Origin: Ophryocystis elektroscirrha
Lineage: Eukaryota; Apicomplexa; Conoidasida; Neogregarinorida; Ophryocystidae
DNA: 64,000 nucleotides
NCBI GenBank assembly: GCA_030141585.1
Contig: JAQIFP010000001.1
Location: 62,001 to 126,000, forward strand
Direction: 5' to 3'
Positions 16,534 to 28,692 of this stretch are shown here, in pieces. The notes under the pieces were generated by a model that saw nothing but the letters and a program-made list of their open reading frames with translations, searched no databases and was not told where the DNA came from. Within the stretch, counting starts at the first letter, position 1; each line of letters starts with the position of its first letter. The position numbers and the translations under genes are program-made.

Positions 16534-16645
16534 ACGGCACTACTTTTATTTTCAATATCTTCTGAAAAGCCAATATGACTTTTGTTTGAAGCAAAAAACG
16601 ACTAAATAAAAATTCAAAAATAATCTTGAATAAAGCTTCAAAGAG

Positions 16646-17578
16646 TCAAATGTTTTTGACAATTGCTGGCAAATGTAATTTGTTTTTGTATAAGCTTTTT
16701 CCTGAGAAGCTGCATTGGAAAATTTTTATGGGGTCCAACACAAATCTAGGGCCAATTTCCATTAACATTTGTCTTTTTGGATTGTTCAAATCTTTGTCAG
16801 TCTTTGGAAGGATCTAGAAGTATGTCTAGTTTTATAATTTATGATTACCTGATAATGTCGGAACCAAATTTTTCCGTCAAAGTAAAACCATGACATTACA
16901 TGATCATGAAATGGTTTTGCGTTCGGACAGTTTTTTGGTGTATTAAAAACATTAAGAATCATTTTTTTGATAACTTGTAACTCTAGTTTCTCGTCGAAGC
17001 TCTTATCAAAGACTAGTAATGGTCTTGTATATAATAAGCAATTCCCAGATAATCTTAGTTCATTTAGTGAATGTACTAATTATCAGAAATTAAATATATT
17101 TTGGAATGTATTATCACTTACTATTAGCAACTTGAAATTTTATTGATGGACCGTCTGGAGACCTAGATAGCCAAAGATACAAATCGTTAGATTTTCTTGT
17201 TTCGAAAAATACACAGTATTTGCAACTAAAAAAAAATTGGCATTACAAATAAAAACAAAAGCGAGTATACACAATGTATGCAAATTTATACTTACGCATT
17301 TAAATCACAGAGTTCATTAATTCCGAACAAAGATTTGTTTTTCCAATGACCTTCAGACACTCCATGAGGTAAAAGCTTTTGAATGTCTTTCATCAAATGT
17401 CTTTGACGATTAGGTAAATGCTTGCTTGCAAGTATCAAAATACGATTTTTATTTAAACATAACTTTTCAGATAAAACTTGTTTTGAATTCTACTACTATG
17501 TCAAATACATTCTATTCATACTGTTCCAATTGAGTCTTTATTAGTATCATTTTTTTTTTTTGGAGTTTTAATAGTCAT
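16646..17578 (-). CDS. BRX1: Ribosome biogenesis protein BRX1 (Brix domain)
   Basis: Nucleolar Brix-domain factor needed for 60S subunit assembly. The first exon begins MTIKTPKKKNDTNKDSIGT at 17578. A 29-nt intron follows, then SKQVLSEKLCLNKNRILILAS. Later pieces give KHLPNRQRHLMKDIQKLLPHG, NELCDLNA, FFETRKSNDLYLWLSRSPDG, GNCLLYTRPLLVFD, and the C-terminal EIGPRFVLDPIKIFQ followed by a Ser/Gly-Lys-Leu-Tyr block like the GGPTLYENP of orthologues. This start was chosen because the next ATG (about 17552) does not reach the Brix frame across the intron. The stop is at 16646. The small plus-strand frame at 16626-16817 is its shadow. Confidence 0.9.
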
Positions 17579-17630
17579 TAATAATTATAATAGGTCCAAA
17601 GCTTCTAATTTAGCTTAAGTTTAATAACTA

Positions 17631-19416
17631 ATGATTGAAATCTCTTTACACTCAAGTAATCAAAATATAAACTCTAAAGTTCCAATTAAATATTATCAAA
17701 ATGAAAATTTAAATAAGTCCATAGCATACTCTTTGCCTCAAAACTATAACTTCGAAATTCAAAAATCGTTATGGAGAATCGATACAGAAAAATCGAAGCA
17801 CATTGGTTTGCAATTCCCCGAAGGTTTATTAATATACTCAATTCAAATAGCAACTATCTTGAAGAACTTTGCTGAACACCCAATTGATGTGACTATATTT
17901 GGTGATGTGACCTACGGTGCATGCTGTATAGACGACTTAACAGCTAAAGCTTTGGATGTCGATCTCTTAATACATTATGGGCATTCATGCTTAGTTCCAA
18001 TTCAAAATACAGTTCTCAACTGTTTATATGTTTTTGTTGACATTAAAATCGATACATCGCACTTAATTTCTACTCTAATTGAAAATTACCCACCTGAACA
18101 AAATATAAAATTTATATTATTTAGTACTGTGCAATACGCGTCTTCTTTGAATGCCGCTAAACAGAAATTGAGTCAGTTTTATGGAAAAGAAAAGTAAGGT
18201 TCTTTAACAAACCATTAGGGATTTCATGTAATGTTAAATCATTAAATAGCAATATTAAATTTATTTATATATACCATTTTGAAAACATTTTTTTAATTGT
18301 ATTTTAGCGTATATGTACCTCAAGAGCTCCCTCTAACTGCTGGTGAGGTTCTAGGTTGTACAAGTCCCAAAATATCAATTGAACCTTCTAAGAAAAATCT
18401 GGGTGTTTTTATCGCAGATGGTCGTTTTCATTTAGAATCTGCAATGATTCAAAATCCTAAATTATCGTTTTTACGTTATGATCCTTTTACAAAAGTAAAA
18501 TTTATTGGAATAGATACAAGATATAGTATAGAAAATCACCTATATTATTTGATAAACTTGATTAGGATTTGATGGCGGAGTCCTACTCTCATGACATTAA
18601 TAATAACCTTCGATATTCAGCTATTGAAAAGGCTAAAAAAGCAAAAAACGTAGCTCTAATACTGAGCACGTTAGGGCGTCAAGGATCTCCTGGAATATAC
18701 GATCGTATTCAAGTAATAATAAGCATTTAGACATGAATAGAATTTGCCAGGTTTACAGTGTAAAAATTTAATTTTATTTATTATGAGTGAAATAACAAAA
18801 GAAAAATTGATTTTATTGTCCAAAAATATAGAGTCTTTTATTCAAGTAAGTTTAATAGTTTAAGCTTTTAGTTACTTTTTCCTGAACTTACATATATAAA
18901 CTATTTCTAGGTTGGTTGCCCTCGTTTGTCTATTGACTGGGGCTATGAAATTTCATCAGATATCACAATACTATCTCCTTATGAATCATACGTAGCTTTT
19001 GGAAATCAAGAGTTTTTAGATGGTATGTTTATATCTTGATCTTATGATGATCTCAGTTTACCCAATGGATTTTTATTCTAAACAAGGGGGTTTGTGGTCT
19101 AATTACGCTGCAGGTCCGATATTTGATTATATGTCTAGACAATTAATTTATCACATATTTGAAAAAAAAATACTAAGTATACAGCAGTACGAATTGGCTG
19201 TGGATTATTGTAACGCACACAAAATAAATACAAATGAATATAGAAAATTACGTTGTATTGATTTATCTTAAAAAAATAATGTGGACAGGTCATTCACGTT
19301 GTGGATCTCTTTCGCAAAATATTTCTGATTTGGACTTGGAAAAAAGACGTATCGCAATTCGATTACGTGCAGAACAACGAAAAAATAAACTAAAATTGCA
19401 AACAAGTTCTACATAA
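17631..19416 (+). CDS. DPH1: Diphthamide synthesis protein DPH1
   Basis: Radical-SAM-type subunit, partner of DPH2, that starts diphthamide formation on the eEF2 histidine. The first exon (17631-18193) carries HIGLQFPEGLLIYS, DVTYGACCIDDLTA and DLLIHYGHSCLVPI, including the first cluster cysteine. Following exons give VYVPQELPLTAGEVLGCTSP, ILSTLGRQGSPGIYDRI, a MSEITKEKL block, VGCPRLSIDWG with the third cysteine, LSPYESYVA and YPMDFYSKQGGLW. The order and spacing match DPH1 rather than DPH2. The last exon depends on a splice near 19250-19290 with an ordinary AG but a weak GTTGTA donor. If it is not used, the protein ends at 19271. Neither choice touches the catalytic core. Confidence 0.9.
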
Positions 19417-19541
19417 AGCATTCTCTACATTGAATCAAGTTTAATGTTTTAAGATCAAATTGAAGCTTATTCTTTTTAGTTCCTGTGTCAACCAAATATG
19501 TTTGAAGCTAATAATATTTTTTGCTTGTCTAATTAATTTCA

Positions 19542-22500
19542 ATGCTGAAATTTTATGATAGATTGAAGCCTTCAAGTGCATCGCTTGATTTATCACAAAT
19601 GAGTAAAGTTGCGAGCCAGCAACATGATTTTACGTTCTCGCAAGAAAATTATCCTCATTTTAAGTTTTTGACTGCGAACCCAAAATTTCATAATCCTCAA
19701 AATCAAACTAGTCATTTGACTTACCCAAATAATATGTTTGCAAAAATGAAGCCATCTGTCTCACTACCATATAAATATAAAGGTCCTCCTTATACCCAAC
19801 CTTACTTTGTCGACACACCAAACAGTATGGTTTATAAGAACTTTCAAAGTCAAAATTGTAATTTGGGAATAAATATGTATTCTGACAATATTTACGATAG
19901 CTCAAAAATCAAAAATGTAAAAAATGATCCTTATAATTTTTATACTAATTCAAATGAAAAATCTTTTAAGTGCAATAATTTAAAACACTCTAATAGCACA
20001 GTCTATATTCCCGATTTTTCAAGCTCAAAACTACTTTATAATAAAGTTCGCAACTTAAGAACTACCAAAACATCAAATTCTTTTGAATTTCCTAATCTCA
20101 ATGCAAGTAATATAAATTTGAATCAAAAATATGCTGGAAACTTAAATAACTCTTTTCAATCTCAGCTTAAGTTTGTTGATGGAAAAAATAATTCAAAAAT
20201 AATGTACTCAGTAAAACTGAAAGACCCGCGTTTATCGTATACTTATCATTTAGGTAATACTAAAGTTAATGCACCATTTAATTCTTCTCCTCTAAATAAA
20301 CCCAAATTTGCTATATATCCATCTAACTGCAATATGTCTTACATTCATAAAGAGCAGGCATGTTTTCCAGGAACTTTTTATACACTTGCTAAACAAACTC
20401 CATATCAAAGTTCGATGGGTCCACCGGTGTCCAGTTTTACTAATCCAAAAACTTATTTACAACATACTGGTAATTCCTCGTCTTCAACATCTTTAAACTC
20501 GCTATTTAATAAGACATCTTTAAAAACACTTGGAAACTTACTAACGGAAACTCAGCAAATCCCGTTCATACCAAAACATATGGTTAATTATAAAATGCCC
20601 ATAATAAGTTCTCTTTCTCAAAAAAGCGGAATAAATAGTAAAAAATCATTCGATTCATTGAAGCAAGTTTACGTTCCCATTACCATGCATCAAACATTTT
20701 TTACTATGAATCTCCCTAAATCACCTCAGGAACTCAATAAAATACCAAAACATGGTTATCAACATGTAATTCTTCGGTTGAAAAAAACTAATTTAAATAA
20801 AGTATCATATATTAAAATAAAGAATAATCAAAAAAGTTCTTCCAAATTTCCCACTAAAACACTTAAATGTGCTAAAGGTTTAAAACAGTATCACACATCT
20901 CTAAATGTTGGTTTACAAGTTATGAGAACGGCATTTCGTCAAAACATGTATTTAAATGAAAAACTTGCGTACACTGAAACTCCAGTGATAGAAGGATTTT
21001 CTTCTTGTAACTCTTTATTGAGTAACAAATTAAACTTGCAGCAACGTATGAACACTATTCTTGGTAATTAAACATTTGATTATACTATGAGCAGATGTTT
21101 CCACTACATTTAATACTAGACAAGGGACCGAAGTGTCCTCTTTAAATATATCACCTATTGATCATCGTGCAGTTTCTTTTGATAAAATGATTTCAATAGA
21201 TTCTATCATAAAAAAATTTACTACAGAAATGGATTCATTTTTAGAATCAAAACAAAATGAAATTCGATTCAGTATCCAAGAATCAGTCCAAAAAATTCAA
21301 TCGCTAACTCAAAAAATAAATTTTATGATAACGTTATTTCAAAGGGACTTCATCATTCCAGAAAAAGTTAATAACAGCATTTCTAAGAAGACAGTATTAT
21401 ATCATTCTAATAGGTAAAACTTAATTATTTGTTCAATTGATTTGAAGGCCATTTTACAGTATTAAAAATCAAAAATTTTTGTTTAAAGTCTGGAATTTAC
21501 AAAAAAACCTTATTAAAAGCTTCAATGACAATTGTTTATCCACATCTTTTGTATTCAACCACACCAAATATTTTGACAAGAAGATAAGTAAAAAATCATC
21601 AAAATGCGTTATAACAAAAAAAAACTATCTTGATTTCAAAAGAAAACTTTTTGGTATTATTTCCAGTTCAAACTACTCAAATAAATGGTTACAATCAGTT
21701 AAACATCAAAACTTAAAGTATTTGCAGGTAATATCATCAACCGTTTAAATTTTTTAAGATTTTGAATATAAAATCCGTAAAAACATCTATAATACATACA
21801 CATGATGACTTATCCAATAATTCAAAAACTTTTAATACTCAGTGCATTGATTCTTTATTTGCTGCTTTAGAAATTCATTTGACCAGCTGTAAAACCCAAG
21901 AAAATTTATACGCTTTGCTAAATGCTTTAGTTAAACCTCAAATAGATGCAGATTATCTGTATTTTATTCATAAAAACGGATCAAAAATATCTTGTAAAGA
22001 TTTGAACAAAAACGTGAAAGATCTTGAAGTGATTCAAAAAGGGGGCCATGGTGTCGTATGTTCAGAATTTTATTTCATATTCACATTTAGGTTTATGCAG
22101 GAGTATATGGATTGGTCAACGTCGCTATTAAAATTCCTAATAAAGAATGTAACAGAATTTTATAATATATGTGTTTAAGCTTACTCTCCGAACCAGTTTT
22201 ATAGTTCTAATAACGCAAAAATTTTGCAAGAATGGAATATATTACGAAAATGCCGATACCCTGGAATTGTGCATCTAATGGGAGCCATAATCATGAAACC
22301 TGCGCATATATGGTTAGTAATGGAACGAATAATAGGATGTGATCTTCACACAGTGAGTTTGTGCTAGTTAAAACGAAGTTTTTAGTTGAAACATATATTG
22401 AAAGTGAATATTTCTGATTATCATATAATCAAACTATGTGCTCAATTATCTGGAGCTATTAACTATCTCCATTCCATTTACCCGTTTCAAATTACTCACG

Positions 22501-23069
22501 GAGATATTAAACCTGAGAATATTTTGGTAATCAAATTAATTTAACTACAATTATTTCAACTTGTGATCTATTTTAGATTGATGCAAAAACCAATAATGCG
22601 TATTTGTGCGATTTTGGCGTTGCAACTCAACGCAGTAAACAGAGATTTATTGATAATGTTGGAGGTAAAAAAACAATACAAAATATGATTTTTTAGTAAC
22701 TTGGTTATATGCAGCTAGAGAAATTTTCTTGCAGTCTGATTCTCAAAGAAATTTACAGATTACACCAAAAGTGGATATTTGGGCTCTAGGTTGTGTATTC
22801 CATGAGATTATAACAGGAGTTCACCCTTTTCAAGTAAATTAAACTACTAAATTTATTAATGTGGTCAGTATTTGCTGAAATCTTCTAAGCCACCCGACAT
22901 ATATAAAGTTTTCAAACGCCATGCTAAAGAAGATACGTTACACCCTCAGATTAGTGGAAGACTATCACACCCTATTAGGAATCTTATACGAGATTGTTTA
23001 TCCTCTAATCCTGAAAATCGTCCTAAAGCTGTTGACGTAATAAAAGTTGTAAATAATCTTGTGGCTTAG
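19542..23069 (+). CDS. Protein kinase with long disordered N-terminal region
   Basis: Ten exons join in frame to 1067 residues: 19542-21063, 21095-21413, 21460-21727, 21759-22055, 22091-22148, 22180-22352, 22386-22526, 22577-22664, 22697-22833 and 22869-23069. The first exon alone encodes over 500 residues of Asn/Ser/Tyr/Lys-rich, disordered-looking sequence. The kinase domain fills roughly the last 280 residues: glycine loop KGGHGVV, VAIKIP lysine, helix-C Glu in LQEWNIL, catalytic loop HGDIKPENIL, DFGVAT, and VDIWALGCVFHEIITG. The catalytic Asp, DFG and lysine are kept, so activity is likely. Oddities are HGD in place of HRD and ARE in place of APE. It resembles TKL-like or divergent Ser/Thr kinases; the substrate is unknown. 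Confidence 0.9.
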
Positions 23070-23294
23070 TTATATATTTTTTGGAATAATTTATTATGTC
23101 TTTTGGAATCAAAGAAAATTGTCCAATAAAACTTGCTCGAAATCCAGACAAGATGACAGAAAGTTATTCTTTTATGCTAATTCTAGGTTTTATATTTGTT
23201 AAATTATAATTTTTCGTATTTGAGAAGAATTAATTCTTCAGTTAACTTTATTATACAATTGAAATCTGAAAACTATATCATCAAAATCAAAGTT

Positions 23295-24343
23295 TCACCC
23301 ATTAGCAGTATCCACCTTTTGTAGAACATTTAACATTTGGTCTTTATTGTCAACACATAACGGTAAATATGCAACAATACTAATTTTTATTGTTAAATAG
23401 ATAATTTACTTGAAATCTTCTACAATTTCACAAACAGTACTTAAAAAATTTATGAATTTTTTCTGAAGAAATTAAACATTAACCAAGAAATTCCAAATTA
23501 CGTCTATCGGAGAATTTGAATTTTTTGACTCTATATCAAAAATGATTTGAGAAAGTTGTTCAACGCCAGCATAATTTTCAAAATTAACGCCTTTGCAATT
23601 TCATTGAAAATACTATAATTTACTTAAGTCTTTGTCAAATTTTTGCAGTAAATCAACTTTACTTAAGCAATTTATATGAGGCAACTCTAAATTTATTTGG
23701 CAGCTTAATGAGAGCAAAAGCATGCTTATATACTGAAGGAAAAGTTATTTGGTATCGAATTACTGAAGCATTATCCGTACACAGTACGCAATCCATTAAA
23801 TGTACAGCTGTCAGCTAATTGAAACATTAAATCTAGATATAAAAAGTACTCTTATATCTAACTCATTATTTATTTTTTTGAGTAATTGTGGAATTATGTT
23901 ATCGTGAATATATAGTTCAATTTGTCCGGGCATGTCAAATAATACGTAGCAGTCTACATACGTATAATTTAATGGTTCATAATACCTCCAAGATTTTCTA
24001 TTTTAGAAACTAACCAATCAAAATTTTGGACTAAATAATCCATGCAGTATATGAGAGCTACATTATTATATAAATAACATTGATAAAAAATTCCAATAAA
24101 TAAATGGAACAAATTTTTTATACCTCCATTAGGACCTAAATATAATTCATCCATTACTGTTTCAAGTTTTATCAAATCTCTTAGATTTATTTGAAATTCA
24201 AATTGTTTGCAATCGTTAGCGGGATCCAAATTTACAACTACAGTCTTCCTGTTTAACAACTCACATAATTGCTGCATCCCTTGACAGTAAGTAGTTTTTC
24301 CTGACCCAGAAGGGCCGACAACTATTTGACCGAATTTTACCAT
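23295..24343 (-). CDS. GPN2: GPN-loop GTPase 2
   Basis: Small dimeric GTPase of the GPN family, linked to RNA polymerase assembly and nuclear import. The start at 24343 reads MVKFGQIVVGPSGSGKTTYC with the P-loop. Next come VVVNLDPANDC, LGPNGG (the GPN insertion itself), IYCMDYL, the DMPGQIELY switch motif, TAVHLMDC, the block with ELPHINCLSKVDLL (guanine specificity), and a C-terminus with DNKDQMLNVLQKVDTANG. The LDPAND and ELPHIN wording fits GPN2 best among GPN1-3. A 31-nt intron falls after the LCTDNAS block. The stop is at 23295, tail to tail with the kinase gene. Confidence 0.88.
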
Positions 24344-24498
24344 TCAAATCTAATTTTTTATGGTTAATTGTAGATATTTTTTTTTGGATTGCTCTAGTTA
24401 TCAGACTGTGACTTAAAAAAATGTCATCGTTATCTGCAAATTAGTAAAATAATAATTATAAGTTAATGGAAAATGTTATATCATTCAGAACAAAAAAT

Positions 24499-25211
24499 TT
24501 AAACTGCTTTTTGATCGATTTCCTGCTCAGCTATAGGATTAGAATGGATATGTATATCTAATATTTTAATTTCTTTTAATGGGCGGTTTTTTTTCCCTAC
24601 AGGCTCTGTTGATTCGTTGTATATTTAATTATAGCACCAAACCTTTTTCAATTTTATCTAAAGTATCCCAGCCGTCAATTACTCTGTTATATCATAATTA
24701 TTATAGAAATATTACTTTCCAAACACAGTGTAAGACCCATTTAAATGAGGTTGTCGAGCATAAGTTATGAAAAATTGAGATCCATTTGAATTAGGTTGTC
24801 CTTTATGTGCCATAGATACAATTCCTCGTCGATCATGCTTAATAATCATTATATTTGTAAATCTTACTTTTAAATCAGAATGAAATTCATCTTCAAATGG
24901 TTCTCCGTATATACTTTCACCACTTTTGCCTGTGTTAGTAGGATCTCCCGTTTGTACCGCAAAACCCTTAATATTCCTAAAGTTAATACATGTATTCTAA
25001 TTTTTAATATATATATAACATATTTCACAAGTGGCGATGTATACCTGTGGAAAATACAGCCTGTGTAATATTCCGAAGCACAAAGAGCCAAAAAATTCTG
25101 AAACAAATTGAAATAGTTTATGTATTGTTGTACTTTGCACGTTTTAGGTGTTTGTTGACAATAAAGCTCGATTTTTATGTCACCATGTGTAGTTACCAAA
25201 GTTACAGACAT
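24499..25211 (-). CDS. PPIL3: Cyclophilin-type peptidyl-prolyl isomerase, PPIL3-like
   Basis: Cis-trans prolyl isomerase of the spliceosome-associated PPIL3 class. The start at 25211 gives [18 protein letters not shown], like PPIL3 orthologues. Then come [18 protein letters not shown] (catalytic Arg), [76 protein letters not shown] and the tail [19 protein letters not shown]. It is cut by at least five introns, most of 30-60 nt. The active-site Arg, Gln and Phe residues are present. A non-ATG upstream extension of the frame to 25265 is not needed. Confidence 0.93.
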
Positions 25212-25431
25212 ATTGTCCGGCAGACATCTGATATTAGTGTTTGCACTCAAATCATTGAAATTCAAAATCCATTTACACTAAGTTAGATATGTTGATAAAT
25301 TACATTAATTTAATTATGTTTTTAAAATTAAATAAATTTGAAAACCTAATAATAAATATAATTATTACAAAAAACCACATGAAAACTTAGAGTAATATAA
25401 ACTACATAAAATGAGCTATTTTTTCCTATGT

Positions 25432-26548
25432 TTAAATAGAATTTATATCAAGATTCCTGTTGTCCAAAACAGGCTCAAAAACTTGTTTTGATTGACATGG
25501 AAGTTTACAGCCGCAAAGTCCACCTCGTGTGAAAATACCACCTGGCTTACAGCAACTACTGCACACATCGCACATTTTAGGATCGCCTCTTGCATTGCAT
25601 GCTTCATATTCATTGCAACAGTATGATGCTCCTCCCAATCTAAGCTTCCTCCATTTATCCAAAGATATACGTTCTGGCTCCAATTGTACTTTTTTCTATA
25701 AAACCAAGAAATATAAGAAACTAATTTGTTGTTGCGATAAAGTTAATTATAAAATTAATATATATCTTACAGGTTCCACTGGAACCGGGACAATAAGAGG
25801 TGGAGGTATATCGACTTCAACGTCGAAGACTTGTTTGTATTTGTATACAGGAACTTCTTGCTCTTGTTCAACATATTTATATTCAATAACGTCGACTGGA
25901 ATTTCTTCAACAACCTTACAAAAATAGATTAGAAAATCAATCATTATATTAGTTTTTCTAGCGTATACATTTAATTCTTTATACCTCTTTTTTAACTTCT
26001 TTTTCCCCTATGTAAATAGGAACAACTTTTTCCACAGTCTTGTCGACAATTTGTACTTGTGGCACTTCAACCTCTATTGTCTTTTGTTCTCCTGTAAATG
26101 TGGGAACAATCTTTGGAACATCGCGATATTCCCATGTACTGAAAGTTTTATATTTATAGCCTACAGCTATGGGAACTTCAATGATTTTTTCGCGGAATTC
26201 CACTCTTGGAACTTTTATTGTTTTAGATTTGCATAATATTTTCAGTTGAGGTACATCATAAACTACATCTTGTTTGTAGATTTTTGGTATTATTTCGTTA
26301 GATAGTACTGTTTGCGGTATTTCCACTACTCTATCTCTTTGTCTGATTTCTTGAAAAACGGGTACGGGAACAACAGGCTGTTGTGCAGGTATCACGCATT
26401 TTTTAGTTCCACAAACATTGGGTATTGGAATTAGCGGACAAGAAGGAAATTGAAGTTTTGGTGCTTCTGGCGTCGGAACAACTCCAGGAAGTGGACTCCA
26501 ATTAAGATATTTTGGATTTTGGAACTCATTTAATTGCTCGTATTGCAT
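25432..26548 (-). CDS. Alveolin (inner membrane complex protein) with Cys-rich tail
   Basis: Structural protein of the intermediate-filament-like network under the pellicle of alveolates. Three exons, 25985-26548, 25771-25914 and 25432-25695, give 323 residues. The middle consists of the Val/Pro/Glu-rich strand repeats that define alveolins: RVVEIPQTV, KIIEVPIAVGYKYK, KTIEVEVPQVQIVDKTVEKVVPIYIG and VPVDVIEYKYVEQEQEVPVYKYK-type units. The last exon changes character to about 60 residues with many cysteines (YCCNEYEACNARGDPKMC, VCSSCC, GLCGCKLPCQ). Such Cys motifs near alveolin termini suggest palmitoylation or disulphide crosslinking (inference). No signal peptide. This gene marks the organism as an alveolate, most likely an apicomplexan. 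Confidence 0.92.
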
Positions 26549-26868
26549 TATAACTTCCTATAATTAATTTTGAGCTAAAATAGTTGCATGCGTGGGGTTT
26601 TATATATTGATCAAACGTGCAGCAAATGTGACGCACGCTGAACCATAAACTGTTTTAGTGAATATATTACCAATTAGAGTATTGTGTATCCACTCACAAA
26701 GTGTTATATGCCATATTAAATAGAACTTTGTTGTAAGAAATGAGAGTTTGTAAGTTTTAAGTAAAGAAAGTCTAATGAACTATGCAGTCAACATTATATT
26801 GTGCAATAAATAAATTATTGCTGTTCACTTAAAAGAATTGCTCTATTGAAAAAATACTAAACGTATAT
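26549..26868. promoter_or_regulatory. Intergenic region upstream of the alveolin gene
   Basis: A 320-base AT-rich stretch between the alveolin start (26548) and the end of eL32 (26869), both on the minus strand. It should hold the alveolin promoter and the eL32 3' end. A slightly GC-richer patch at about 26585-26645 (with TGCATGCGTGGGG) stands out from its surroundings but has no identified role. Confidence 0.4.
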
Positions 26869-27373
26869 TTATTCTGTTTCCTCTACTCTTAGACGACCCT
26901 TGTGATTAGTTACTGCAATGTTCAATTCTTTGGCGCGATTAACAAGTTCTGCTCTTTTGCGTGCGGATAGAGAATGTGATATTTCTGCAGCATATTTTCG
27001 GTTGTGCATCAGTAACATCTCTAAATCTTGAACCTGAACACAATATAATTTTAAATAAGTAATTTTTTAATTGTATATTTTTTTTAAATTCAATCGAATT
27101 AAATAAATGTATTTCTCTGTATTTTGCGCTTACATTCTTGACTAAGAATTTATAGAATCCAGTCGGAAGTAAGTGTTTAGTGCGTTTGTCACTTCCATAA
27201 CCGATTTTTGGCATTCTGTTGCAACCTTTAAATTTTCGGCGTACACGACAATCGATTCCCTTAGGTTTACGCCATGAAACTGGAACTCGTTTAAACCGAT
27301 CGCTTTGAAAACGGGGAAATTTTAATACTCGTTTCTTTACAATTTTAATTCTATTTAAAGGTTTTGGAGCCAT
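26869..27373 (-). CDS. RPL32: 60S ribosomal protein eL32
   Basis: Large-subunit ribosomal protein. Two exons, 27134-27373 and 26869-27033, join after KFLVKN to give 134 residues, the standard family length. The sequence reads [19 protein letters not shown], with [43 protein letters not shown], the splice-spanning [18 protein letters not shown], and [17 protein letters not shown] at the end. The single intron is about 100 nt. Confidence 0.97.
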
Positions 27374-27873
27374 TTTAAATTTATTAGGTTAGTGACCTGG
27401 ATTTAATGTCACTGTTTTTCCCAAATAATTAAATTTAACCTCAAATATAAAAGTACACTATTTAACCTATTTTAAAAGTTTTAAATGATTCTATATGATT
27501 TTATTTTTTAATCGACTTTATTATTACACATTTCAGCACAAATGTATTATTTTGTAAATGAAACTATGAATGAATGTTCTAGTTTTTTTTCAAATGAAAT
27601 GGAGCTTTACACAAGCTTAAATTACTTAATTATGTTTAATCAAATCTTTATATATTCTAACTTTTTGTGAATATCATTGTATTGCAAAATAGATGTAACC
27701 CCTTTAGTAACCGCTTCGATGCTAAATGGAAATTTTATTAAAAACTAATTATAATAAATATTGACCATATAATATATTTTTTCTTTTCTCCTTTTATAAA
27801 AAGAAAAAAAACCTTTTAGCTTTTCGCTTCAGACGTATATGTAGTAAATTCAGGAAAACACAAAAAATTGAAT
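27374..27873. promoter_or_regulatory. Divergent intergenic region, eL32 / thioredoxin-like gene
   Basis: This 500-base AT-rich stretch lies between two divergent start codons and should hold both promoters. I see no ORF of interest and no RNA gene. A near-palindromic A/T run (TTTTTTCTTTTCTCC... at about 27777-27812) is present but is not distinctive in this genome. Confidence 0.4.
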
Positions 27874-28657
27874 ATGTGGTATGGCCTGTATAGAATTTTT
27901 CCTCGTGAAGTCAAAACCTTTACTATTTTCACAGCTAGCATTGTGTCTTCTTGTATATACGGCTTCGGAAAACCTCGGTACCTCTATTTGTTATAACTTT
28001 TCGATTAGAGTGCAGTTTTTTTCACATAATGTCCTGCCTAGTACTAAGTTTTGTGAATGCCTTTCAATGAAAAGATCGACACATCCTATCAAAACAACTG
28101 ATGCCAATTTACAGATTACCCATAAAAATTTTGATAAAGAAGTATGGGAAAAATATTTAATGAAATTCTAGGTTGTTCAAAATGCAAAATACATACCAGT
28201 TATATTACACCTTACAGAAGATTATTGTCTTTTATGTTCTTTGATGCAGCCATTCATTATTTCTGTAGAGAACGCAATGCGGAGACATAAAGTAGTTTCA
28301 ATATAAGTAATTATATCTGACAGATTAAAGCAACTATTAAACAACTTAATTTAAATCATCAAAAAATTCCGAAAAAATGTCCCAAAATATATTCAACTCC
28401 GACATTCATTTTTTATAAAAACGATAAGTTAGTGCTATCGATATTAAACTTTTATAACAGTGCAGAACCCGAGATATGGGAGGATTTCAAACCTTGTGAT
28501 TTAATTGAAAAAATAAATAAAGTATTAGTAAAATTAGATTTTAAATACGTAGACTATAAATTTGCCGGAAAATGTTTACGAAGAACTTAGTAATTTAGTT
28601 TTGATGGTTGAAGATAGAATTCAAAAAATAGGATCACTGATTGCTTGGTATAAATAA
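27874..28657 (+). CDS. Membrane-anchored thioredoxin-like protein
   Basis: Five exons, 27874-27977, 28009-28141, 28172-28291, 28324-28521 and 28553-28657, join in frame to 219 residues. The four introns are all 30-32 nt. The N-terminus (MWYGLYRIFPREVK then TFTIFTASIVSSCIYGFG) contains one likely membrane segment. A thioredoxin-like fold follows: the strand YIPVILHLTEDYC, the CLLC redox pair, a helix with MQPFIISVENAM, then PKIYSTPTFIFYKNDK with the cis-Pro typical of thioredoxins. The tail (LPENVYEELSNLVLMVEDR) is helical. The usual Trp before the CxxC is Tyr. The gene was assembled purely from frame continuity, so the family is likely but the precise function and compartment are unknown. Confidence 0.75.
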
Positions 28658-28692
28658 AAAAAAATGAATTTGTAATTAGGAAAGAGCAATTA

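Noticed and set aside
16626..16817. Plus-strand frame at the 3' end of BRX1
   Set aside because: Antisense to the conserved EIGPRFVLDPIKIF block of the Brix domain.
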